The notes beneath the pieces were generated by a model that was not told where the DNA came from, made no database searches, and was given only the letters and a program-made list of their open reading frames with translations. From NCBI GenBank assembly GCA_046565505.1, contig JBKHYJ010000023.1:1-50108 (forward strand): a stretch of DNA of 50,108 nucleotides, written 5' to 3'. This DNA comes from JBKHYJ01 sp046565505. GTDB taxonomy: Bacteria; Acidobacteriota; Blastocatellia; UBA7656. Of this stretch, positions 8,880 to 16,388 are shown piece after piece. A program made the translations under genes and the position numbers. Every line of letters begins with the position of its first letter. Positions within the stretch are counted from its first letter, which is position 1.

Positions 8880-10198
8880 AATATCCTCCCTAGCCCGTAA
8901 TGATGTCTGACGAATCAAGCCGTCAATTAAATAACGCCACGCAATGATACGGCGGCGGATTATTCGCTCCTTATTGCTGGATTAATTCGTCAAACATCAT
9001 TAGAGGCATCTATATTTAGCATAAGGGCTGAAGCCCTTCCTGAAGAGAGCAAACCGAATATCCGGGCCGGTCTTAGAGTCTAAACCGTGTGGCAGATCGC
9101 TTTCCTTCCGTGCAAAAAACTACTGGTTGCTCGACTGAAAGAAAGGCCCTGGCAGTTATTGCTTGACTCATCAACTAATAGCGCAATGCTTGAGCCGACG
9201 AATGCGTAACTCATTTTACTGAGCCATTAATTCTTACAGTCACTTTTTCGATCTCCGCTTGCCGGTTGTGGAAGTAGGCCGAGCGAGCAAAGGGTGTTAG
9301 CCGGTCTGCAAGCGAAGCTGGTCAATCAGTCTGAGCCGCTAGCCCAGAGCGTCAAGTAAGGAAGGGCGTGTAGCGATGTACTTCACCCTGCTTTCCGAAA
9401 ATCGTCTTAAAACATCCGGTGGCACCACTGGCCCTCCGATAAGAGTTAGATCACCTCGCCCCATTCCGGGTCGCTACGCCGGACCACCATGCGGAAAATC
9501 TGAGCGGCTCAAATTGGCTAAGGTCAGGCTGAAACATGCAAATGCATTGAGACATCTCAATATTTACCACGCCCAATAGTATATGTGAAACTCAAGAAAA
9601 AATTTCAAACCAGCCTTGTTCCGATGCTTGAGAGACCAACTGTGTGGTAAGTATCTTCGCCACGGGCGCACCGATTATACAGCGATTCGGTCTCAAAGCA
9701 AGAACTTTTTGAAGGCTCGATTCACTATACCTTCCGGCGGGCCGCGTGGGCACAGGCGAGCTTAAGTACGCCATAGCCATTATCATAAGAGATTTCAATA
9801 ATTCCGAGCGATTGACGAAATGAAAATGAGGAAAGATCATTCTATAAATAGTAGCATCCGGCTACAGCGGTATAATATTGCTGCTTTTGGTCCGCATCGG
9901 GGTGTGACAATTCTGCCGGCTTGCTTTGAGCCGTCTGGCGGGGGCGGCCTATTGACAAACTACATATAGTGATATAGCGTTCGGCAGTCAATGGCTTCCG
10001 AGAATCAGCGGCGGTACTCTTCAAGCTGGATAAATACCTGAGGATCCACACAGATTGAATTAAGCGATAGCAAAGCGGTTTAGCGCCGGTCGGATATTTG
10101 GAGCCTCCCTAATTTGCGCGGCGGCCAGTAAGCGATTAAAGCAGTTTTGACGAGACGTTGATATTGCGCGCGCCGCGCCTCGCTGTCGAGTTAGCCCC
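8880..10198. other. 1.3-kb intergenic region between divergent gene blocks
   Basis: This region separates the minus-strand HYR gene from the plus-strand kinase. Short frames occur (for example near 9376-9579 and 9592-9840), but they have no family signal, no good start context and overlap one another. It must hold the promoters of both divergent blocks; one candidate for the kinase is listed at 9952-9978. I see no tRNA, CRISPR or IS end in it. Confidence 0.6.
9952..9978 (+). promoter_or_regulatory. candidate sigma70-type promoter upstream of the kinase block
   Basis: TTGACA at 9952-9957 is followed after 15 bases by TATAGC at 9973-9978. The spacing is shorter than optimal. The -35 region TTGACAAACTACA differs by one base from TTGACAAATTACA in the candidate promoter before tssK (20542), which makes both more believable. 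It lies about 220 bp upstream of the kinase start. Confidence 0.3.
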
Positions 10199-12406
10199 AT
10201 GGCTGTAGAGAAAGTAGAGAGAATAGATAAGTACGAGGTGCTCGAACAGGCCGGGGCCGGAGGGATGGGCGCCGTCTACAAGGCATTGCACCCGCAGTTT
10301 AAGAAGTATGTGGCGATAAAAGAAATAAGATCCGAGTTGGCCGGCAATCCCGAAATACAGCGGCGGTTTGAGCGTGAGGCGGAACTGCTGGCGCAGCTTC
10401 CCGCGCATCCTAATATAGTCACCGTCCGCGATGCCCTAGTGTGGCGTGGGCGGCTCTATCTCGTCATGGATTATATCGAGGGAGGAACGCTGAAGGACCT
10501 CGTCAACGGAGGCGGTGTTGCTGTCAGGCGCTGCGCGGCAATTCTAGATCAAATCCTTTCAGGACTAGAGGCGATTCATTCCCGGGGTATCGTACACCGC
10601 GACCTCAAATCAAGTAACATTTTGATTGACCGCGAAGGCACGGCTCACATCAGCGATTTCGGCATAGCGGAATCCGTGGCCTGTCTCGCGAAGTCTAGCC
10701 CCATGGCGACTCCCCGTTACGCGGCGCCCGAGAGTATAGAGCCTGTACTTGCGCGCTTCGGCCTTGAGCATCAAATAGATATATATGCCGCCGGTATGAT
10801 AGCCTACGAAATGCTGTTAGGTGAGACGGGCTTTCGCGAATCGTTCCCTGATGTTTATAATGGGCCGCCGGGCCGCGAATCCGACCGATGGCTCAACTGG
10901 CACACGGACCTGGCGCGCAAAGCGCCGAACCCGACTGAGATTGATCCCGAAATACCGAGGCCGCTCGCAGCCCTGGTCGAGCGGATGGTGGCAAAGAACG
11001 TGAAAGAAAGATATCGGAGCGCAAGCCAGGCGAGGCAAGACCTTGCCGCATGGATGCCGGGCGCGGATAAGTCGCGCGGCCGCCGCAGGGATTATCCCGA
11101 GGACGATGCCACAATGCCAATCGATAGGGCGCGCTCATCAAGCGCAAGCCCAGGGAGGCCCTCTCCGCCCCGAGGCGGGCTTTTGCAGAAGAGTCTCCGC
11201 GGGGGGGGGGAGCCGCAATACGACTCTTTGCCGCTCTCCAAAGAGGCCGCCGCCGCTCCGACTCAAAAGGGCGTCGTCGGCCGCTTCACTAAATCTCGAA
11301 TAATATGGGCCGCCGCTTTGCTTCTAGTAGTCGCGTTAGCTCTTGCGTCGGCGACGGGCGGGCAGCCTGGGTTCACTTTGGTAGTGCGCAACGCGCCGCG
11401 CGGAACCGTGGTTTACGTTGACGGCAAGCGCGTCGGAGTCCCTACGACTGAAGACACCATCAGAGTTTTCGGGTTGCGTGCGGGCGCACCGCTTCCCATA
11501 CGCCTGTCCTATGGCGGTACTGAATGCCAGTTGGCGGACAACGTCAGCACAGTGTCCGGCACGGACGGCCAGGTGCAGTACGTTGACGCGCAGTGCAATT
11601 CGACGACGCTCCCGCTGGAGATTGATTACGGAGGCCAGATGGTGCTGGTGGCGGACCAGGGCGAGTTCTTGATGGGGGATAACAGCCATCTGGAAGACGA
11701 AAGGCCGCAGTACAGCCTAGCAATTCCGGGTTATTACATAGATAAGTATGAGGTGACAAACGAGCAATATTTGAGGTTCTGCCAGGACACGAAGAGGTCT
11801 CTTCCGGCGCACCCGTGGTTTGAGCAGTATATTAGGAATAACCCGCGCTCGCCCGTGATAGGTATTAGCTGGAACGATGCGAAAGCATATTCGGAATGGG
11901 CAAAGAAGCGGCTGCCGACCGAACAGGAATGGGAGAAGGCTGCGTCCTGGAATCCTAGGGAGAAGAAGAAGTCTCAGTACCCCTGGGGAGACAAGGCTGA
12001 TCCGAGCCTCGCTGATCTTTTAACTGCTGACCCGAGCCTCACTAATCTTTCGGACCAGCAGCCCGGTACCGTTCTTGACTTTGAGCGTGACGTAAGCCCT
12101 TACGGCGTCCGTGGAATGGCGGGCGGAGCGTCGGAATGGGTTGACGCATATTACAAGGCGTATAAAAGCGAGTCCGCGTCGATGCCAGACTTCGGGGAGA
12201 AATATCGAGTCGTTCGCGGCGGCAGTTTCGTCAAGCCGATTCAATCGGCGCGCACGACGTACAGGGACCATCAACTGCCCGATGAAAAGGCAAGAGTAGG
12301 ATTTAGGACAGCCATAGGCTTTCGCTGCGCCATATCGGCCAATGATCCCAGGTTGAGGGATCCGGAGATTAAGCAGTATCTGCGTGAGCATGGCCTCAGC
12401 AAATAA
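10199..12406 (+). CDS. transmembrane Ser/Thr protein kinase fused to an FGE-sulfatase (SUMF1-like) domain; PpkA-like
   Basis: 735 aa. The N-terminal Hanks kinase looks active: glycine loop GAGGMG (19-24), Lys41 in VAIK, HRDLKSSN (133-140) and DFG (153-155). A low-complexity linker contains a ten-G tract. One membrane helix lies at about 367-387, followed by a PEGA-like segment and, from about 480, an FGE-sulfatase domain (FLMGD, YYIDKYEVTNEQYLRFC, RLPTEQEWEKAA, VVRGGSF). The cysteines of catalytic formylglycine-generating enzymes after GGSF are absent, so the domain is probably a sensor. In Pseudomonas T6SS, kinase PpkA is activated by the separate SUMF1-like TagR; here both would be in one chain. 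It heads a plus-strand block leading to FHA proteins and the T6SS. The ATG has no strong ribosome binding site. Confidence 0.88.
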   Translation: MAVEKVERIDKYEVLEQAGAGGMGAVYKALHPQFKKYVAIKEIRSELAGNPEIQRRFEREAELLAQLPAHPNIVTVRDALVWRGRLYLVMDYIEGGTLKDLVNGGGVAVRRCAAILDQILSGLEAIHSRGIVHRDLKSSNILIDREGTAHISDFGIAESVACLAKSSPMATPRYAAPESIEPVLARFGLEHQIDIYAAGMIAYEMLLGETGFRESFPDVYNGPPGRESDRWLNWHTDLARKAPNPTEIDPEIPRPLAALVERMVAKNVKERYRSASQARQDLAAWMPGADKSRGRRRDYPEDDATMPIDRARSSSASPGRPSPPRGGLLQKSLRGGGEPQYDSLPLSKEAAAAPTQKGVVGRFTKSRIIWAAALLLVVALALASATGGQPGFTLVVRNAPRGTVVYVDGKRVGVPTTEDTIRVFGLRAGAPLPIRLSYGGTECQLADNVSTVSGTDGQVQYVDAQCNSTTLPLEIDYGGQMVLVADQGEFLMGDNSHLEDERPQYSLAIPGYYIDKYEVTNEQYLRFCQDTKRSLPAHPWFEQYIRNNPRSPVIGISWNDAKAYSEWAKKRLPTEQEWEKAASWNPREKKKSQYPWGDKADPSLADLLTADPSLTNLSDQQPGTVLDFERDVSPYGVRGMAGGASEWVDAYYKAYKSESASMPDFGEKYRVVRGGSFVKPIQSARTTYRDHQLPDEKARVGFRTAIGFRCAISANDPRLRDPEIKQYLREHGLSK
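11201..11210 (+). repeat. G10 homopolymer in the kinase linker
   Basis: Ten consecutive G bases encode part of an Arg-Gly-Gly-Gly linker between the kinase domain and the membrane helix. A slip of one base would shift the frame and leave a kinase domain without membrane anchor or FGE domain. It could be a slippage hotspot or a site of sequencing error; the frame is intact as given. Confidence 0.8.
11996..12055 (+). repeat. 30-bp tandem duplication inside the FGE domain
   Basis: Two adjacent imperfect 30-base units (11996-12025 and 12026-12055) encode ADPSLADLLT and ADPSLTNLSD. The copies differ at only a few positions, so this is a fairly recent in-frame duplication in a loop of the FGE-sulfatase domain after the YPWGD motif. 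Confidence 0.8.
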
Positions 12407-12424
12407 TCCTTTCAGGAAGCAGGT

Positions 12425-13303
12425 ATGCCGACTCGATTATCCCGATTTTGGTTGGTGCTAATATTGGTGGGCGGCTTATTCGCCCAATCATTCTTGGCTA
12501 GCCATGCCGCAGCACAATCTAATAGCATTCGTTCGGCGGGCGGTTATGCCTCGCCGTCACAGCGGCGAGATAAAACCCAGACGGGCAAGGGGTCGTCCTC
12601 TCCCGATGTTTGGCGCGACCCGGTTTACACTCCCCCTGCGAAGCCAAGCCCAAAGCCGGCCCGCAAAAAAACTCGACCTGTAAAGGTGCCCCGGCTCACC
12701 TTCGAGTGGAGAATTCTACAGTGCGGCCTGGACGGGGCTGATACGGAAGTAAGCCCCGAAAAGATCTTTCATACGGGCGACCATTGGCGGCTCGCGATCA
12801 GGACCAATCAGAACGGCTACCTGTACGTCATTAATCAAACAGAGGGGCCGGACGGGTCAACTGTCTACGGGCCTAAACAAATCTTTCCCGATTCCGAGAT
12901 TATTAACGGCCAGGATTACGTCATGAAAGAGAGGGAGCAGCTTTTGCCGCCACGTTGCTCGCCTGATCGCGAAAGGGTATGCAAGTGCAGGTGGGGTTTC
13001 GACGACCGTTCCGGGCGCGAGCTAATTATAGTCATTTTCAGTCGGGAGCTACTCACGGACCTCGCGTACAACCGCGCGGGCGGCAACTTGATAAAGCCAG
13101 CTTACGTCGCGCAACTGATAGAAAAATGGGAGCGGCAGAAGGCTCTGGGCAAGATCAGGCAGACGAGCGACCCGGCCCGAGCCGCGAAGGCGGGCGCAAT
13201 GATGTCTTATGCCATATGGGTGACAAACGACGACCTGCAAAATAACCGGGAGCTTGTCTGGGTGATTTCTCTTGCCAACGCGGGAAAGAAAGCCGGGCAA
13301 TAA
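12425..13303 (+). CDS. secreted DUF4384-like protein, first of three
   Basis: 292 aa. A signal peptide is clear (residues 8-30, ending SHAAAQS). A Pro/Lys-rich spacer (about 55-90) precedes a DUF4384-like domain: FHTGDHWRLAIRTNQNGYLYVINQ, a Gly-Pro segment followed by the FPDSEIINGQDYV strand, and ELIIVIFSRELL. It differs from the two downstream DUF4384 proteins in carrying extra cysteines (LPPRCSPDRERVCKC) and a longer N-terminal spacer. It starts 18 bases after the kinase gene, so co-transcription is likely. DUF4384 domains are often found with kinases, caspases and PEGA proteins, but their molecular role is not known. A periplasmic partner of the kinase's outer domain is possible but unproven. 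Confidence 0.75.
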   Translation: MPTRLSRFWLVLILVGGLFAQSFLASHAAAQSNSIRSAGGYASPSQRRDKTQTGKGSSSPDVWRDPVYTPPAKPSPKPARKKTRPVKVPRLTFEWRILQCGLDGADTEVSPEKIFHTGDHWRLAIRTNQNGYLYVINQTEGPDGSTVYGPKQIFPDSEIINGQDYVMKEREQLLPPRCSPDRERVCKCRWGFDDRSGRELIIVIFSRELLTDLAYNRAGGNLIKPAYVAQLIEKWERQKALGKIRQTSDPARAAKAGAMMSYAIWVTNDDLQNNRELVWVISLANAGKKAGQ

Positions 13304-13358
13304 ACGCTATCGCGCACGATTACCCCGCGCGGCGGCGCAAGAAAGGAAGGGGAAACAG

Positions 13359-14135
13359 ATGAAACCTTTAACGAAAACAGTGTTTGTTTTACTGATGACC
13401 GTTGTTATCGCTTCAATTTCAGTCCCGGCGCAGGACAGCAAACGGCCCGGCATACGCTCGCGCGGGATCGAGATGGAAGAAGACTATAATAACAGCCGGG
13501 CGGACATGATGCGGGTCGCAATACATAAGGAGGTAGAGAATCGGCTCGTGCCGGTTCTAGCCACAGAAGCCTTCAAATCGGGTGACAGGATCAGGCTGGA
13601 GTTTGAAAGCAATTTCAGCGGATTTGTTTACATTATCAATGTCGCGCCGAATGGCAAGACCTGCCTGCTGTTCCCGCATCCGTCAGAGAGGAATAACGCG
13701 GTCAACGCGCGACAGCGGTATTCTTTGCCCCAATCGCGTATGCTCAGATTCAATGACGATAAAGGCGTCGAGGTCCTTCAAGTTTATATGTCGCGTCAAC
13801 CCATCCCGCTATTTGACGACGCTCTCAAGAACGCGATAGAGCAGGGCACGAAGGCTTGCCTGGGCGATTCTGTCGTAAACGCAGCCAGAGAACTTGCCAA
13901 TAGCGCTTATAAGAACACCTCGAAACCGCCGCAAGGGGGCATAGAGACCAATGTTAGCTCTCCTGTGCTGGCGCAGGGCGGTCATGCGAGTATCCGCTCG
14001 CGCGGCGTCTACTATGATTCCGGCGAGGACAGTAGTAAGAAGGAGTCAACCATAGCCGTTGAGAAGAAAGACGGCCAGGCCCATCTGAAGGACGGCGACG
14101 TTGCCTTCTACGAGATTCACCTTCAGCACAACTGA
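13359..14135 (+). CDS. secreted DUF4384 protein, second of three
   Basis: 258 aa. The start at 13359 is supported by a strong AGGAAGGGG ribosome binding site and by the signal peptide that then begins the protein (KTVFVLLMTVVIASISVPAQ). The DUF4384 domain spans about 65-170: FKSGDRIRLEFESNFSGFVY, then LLFPHPSERNN and the conserved end GVEVLQVYMSRQPIPLFDD. The C-terminus has a distinctive tail, RSRGVYYDSGED followed by KKESTIAVE, shared with the next gene, including 39 identical bases (13993-14031 and 14787-14825). The two genes are therefore a recent tandem duplication or have exchanged sequence. It presumably acts in the periplasm or envelope; specific function is unknown. Confidence 0.8.
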   Translation: MKPLTKTVFVLLMTVVIASISVPAQDSKRPGIRSRGIEMEEDYNNSRADMMRVAIHKEVENRLVPVLATEAFKSGDRIRLEFESNFSGFVYIINVAPNGKTCLLFPHPSERNNAVNARQRYSLPQSRMLRFNDDKGVEVLQVYMSRQPIPLFDDALKNAIEQGTKACLGDSVVNAARELANSAYKNTSKPPQGGIETNVSSPVLAQGGHASIRSRGVYYDSGEDSSKKESTIAVEKKDGQAHLKDGDVAFYEIHLQHN

Positions 14136-14182
14136 GCCGCGCCCCACGGCCCGGCGCGATTAGTAAAGACTAAGGAGCAGGA

Positions 14183-14929
14183 ATGAAGCATTTAACACAA
14201 CACGCGGCGGCCTTACTGATGTTCGTCGTTCTGTCTTCGATTTCGGTCCCGGCGCAGGAAAAGAGCCGGGGCGACGTGCGGTCCCGCGATATTGAATTGG
14301 CCTATGATGAAGGGCGCGCCGACGGATTGCGCATAGCAATAAAAAAGATTGTGGAAGTGCCTGTTCTTTCCACGGAGGAATTCGCGCCGGGCGACGAGGT
14401 CAGGGTCGCGTTTGAAAGCAATTTTGAAGGCTTCGTCTATATTCTAAACCTGACGCCAACCGGGAAGACGCTGTTGTTGTTTCCCAACCCTGATAACAGA
14501 GACAATAAGATACATCTGCGCCAGCAAGTAAAGCTTGGGCTCAAATTCACAAAAGATAAAGGTGTCGAAGTCCTTCAAGTGTATATGTCGCGCGAGCCCA
14601 TCCTGCTATTCGATAACACGCTGAAGGCCGCGATAGCGCAGGGCGCTGCCAAAGTATTCCTTGATGAGTCTGCTAAAAGAGCATCTCAAGAGATCGCGCG
14701 CGATACCCTTAAGGGAGCATCAAACGCATCACAGGGTGAGGGTATTAAAGATAATTCGCTGGCGGCGCAGGGCGGGCAAAATGGATTCCGCTCGCGCGGC
14801 GTCTACTATGATTCCGGCGAGGACAACGCGAAGAAAGAATCAACTATCGCCGTCGAGCAGGACACTGGCGACGGGCATCTCAAGAACGGCGATGTTGCAT
14901 TCTATGAGATTCGCCTTAAGCACAGATAG
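14183..14929 (+). CDS. secreted DUF4384 protein, third of three
   Basis: 248 aa, with ribosome binding site AAGGAG upstream of the ATG. It has a signal peptide (LLMFVVLSSISVPAQ) and a DUF4384 domain (APGDEVRVAFESNFEGFVYI, LLLFPNPDNRDNK, GVEVLQVYMSREPILLFDN). It is a close paralogue of the preceding gene along its whole length, including the motif near the mature N-terminus (R-S-R-x-I-E) and the acidic C-terminal tail with RSRGVYYDSGED. The 47-bp spacing suggests the same transcript. The RSRG motif occurs near both ends of each mature protein, an odd internal symmetry. Function unknown. Confidence 0.8.
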   Translation: MKHLTQHAAALLMFVVLSSISVPAQEKSRGDVRSRDIELAYDEGRADGLRIAIKKIVEVPVLSTEEFAPGDEVRVAFESNFEGFVYILNLTPTGKTLLLFPNPDNRDNKIHLRQQVKLGLKFTKDKGVEVLQVYMSREPILLFDNTLKAAIAQGAAKVFLDESAKRASQEIARDTLKGASNASQGEGIKDNSLAAQGGQNGFRSRGVYYDSGEDNAKKESTIAVEQDTGDGHLKNGDVAFYEIRLKHR

Positions 14930-15011
14930 TATGTGACCCGCCGGCAGACGCTCTTTGAGCCAGCCGCTTGAGCTTGATAGCGGAACATTGTGAGCCGGGA
15001 GGGCGGAATAT

Positions 15012-16316
15012 ATGCCTAACAGATGCCCTGGGACAGGGAGATTCATTTCCCCTGTCATAGTGTTAACCGTCGTATTGTTTGGACATCAAGCACACGGCAT
15101 TCTACGAGTCCACGCCGGCCCCGAATTTTCATCTCAAGCGTCCGGCATCGTAGGCGAAGGCGCCGGCGGCCCGCGACCCGGACAGGCAGGAGAGAAGAGG
15201 GCATCTGTTTCACCCGAGGCACGGGATCGCATTCGTCAGGGCATCGCAGCGGTTGGAATAATCTGGGTCCGCGACCCCGCCGATTCATCGACCCCGAATT
15301 CCTGGCGCAGAGGGTCCGGCGTCATTATCCGCAATGATGGCATAGTTGTGACTAGCTACCATGTGATTACGCAGGGCAAGTCAGACCGCTTGTACGAAGA
15401 GGTCTTCTTCAGCCTACCGGGCAACGGCGGCGTAGGCGCGGACACGTCGGGCCGATATCGTCTGCAGGTCGCGCTCATTAATAAGAGCTACGACCTTGCG
15501 CTGCTGCGCATAGTGTCTGAAAGTGGAGTGAAGCCGTCCCCCGAGCCTGCGACATTTCCTTCAATCGAGATTGGCGATTCTAACACCGTCCGGGAACTGG
15601 ACGATCTGATCGTAATAGGATTCCCTGAAAAGGGCGGCTCGACCGTAACAGTCAACGCAGGTATGGTAGAGGGCAAAGACATACTGGGAGATTGGATTAA
15701 GACCGACGCGCGCCTCATTCATGGCAACAGCGGCGGCGCGGCGGTCAACACGGAGGGCAAGCTGATCGGCATTCCCACAAAGATCGTAAGCGACGAGAAG
15801 CGTCTGGACACCGACGGGGACGGGTTCCCCGACGAGGTGCGCAGTTTCGGAGAGATAGGATTTCTGCGGCCCTCTCTGCTCGTCGCCTTAATGCTTGGTC
15901 AACTCAATGACGCGCCGCTTGCGCACGCGCAAGCAGGCCCCCGGCCCGCCGCAAGCTCGCCTTACCAGAGAAAAGGCAGCCCCGCCTCACCTCAGTTTGA
16001 GCCGCGACTTATGCCGTCAACCCCAACTGTCGTCGTGCGCGGGGTTATCAAATCGGCGAATGAACTTAGGCCGATAGCCGGCGTACGGGTCGGACTCATC
16101 CCGCTGGGCAGCAATGATGTCAGCCCGAATAACCTTCTGACCTGGGGGAGCACAAATTCGGACGGCGAGTTTGAGTTGAACAATCCCGTGCCCCCTGGCC
16201 GGTACACACTGAGGGCAAAGTCTCTGAGGTACGAAGCCGTCACGCGCGATATAGCGATCTTCCAGGGCGGCCCGCGTATTATTATTGAGATGCGGCTTTC
16301 AAAGTATAATCAATAG
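15012..16316 (+). CDS. trypsin-like (S1/HtrA-type) serine protease with C-terminal carboxypeptidase-regulatory-like Ig domain
   Basis: 434 aa, preceded by GGGAGGG. The N-terminus has a hydrophobic signal (FISPVIVLTVVLFGHQAHG). Residues about 75-290 form a chymotrypsin-fold protease with an intact triad: His117 in VTSYHVIT, Asp161 in YDLALLRI and Ser240 in HGNSGGAAV. No PDZ domain follows; instead residues about 335-430 form a CarboxypepD_reg-like beta-sandwich (VVRGVIKS, GVRVGLIPLG, GEFELNNPVPPGRYTLRA). It is predicted to be periplasmic or surface-exposed. It sits between the DUF4384 genes and the FHA genes on the same strand, so it may process or monitor envelope components of the same pathway. 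That role is inferred from position only. Confidence 0.82.
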   Translation: MPNRCPGTGRFISPVIVLTVVLFGHQAHGILRVHAGPEFSSQASGIVGEGAGGPRPGQAGEKRASVSPEARDRIRQGIAAVGIIWVRDPADSSTPNSWRRGSGVIIRNDGIVVTSYHVITQGKSDRLYEEVFFSLPGNGGVGADTSGRYRLQVALINKSYDLALLRIVSESGVKPSPEPATFPSIEIGDSNTVRELDDLIVIGFPEKGGSTVTVNAGMVEGKDILGDWIKTDARLIHGNSGGAAVNTEGKLIGIPTKIVSDEKRLDTDGDGFPDEVRSFGEIGFLRPSLLVALMLGQLNDAPLAHAQAGPRPAASSPYQRKGSPASPQFEPRLMPSTPTVVVRGVIKSANELRPIAGVRVGLIPLGSNDVSPNNLLTWGSTNSDGEFELNNPVPPGRYTLRAKSLRYEAVTRDIAIFQGGPRIIIEMRLSKYNQ

Positions 16317-16388
16317 CGAGTGACGTTGCGGCGGCGAACAGAATACTTTTACCGGCAACGGGCCGCTCATTCGGATTGTCTATAAGAG

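Noticed and set aside
9376..9840. Short open frames of 67 and 82 codons in the 1.3-kb intergenic region
   Set aside because: No family pattern, no signal peptide, poor start context, and they occupy a region expected to hold divergent promoters.
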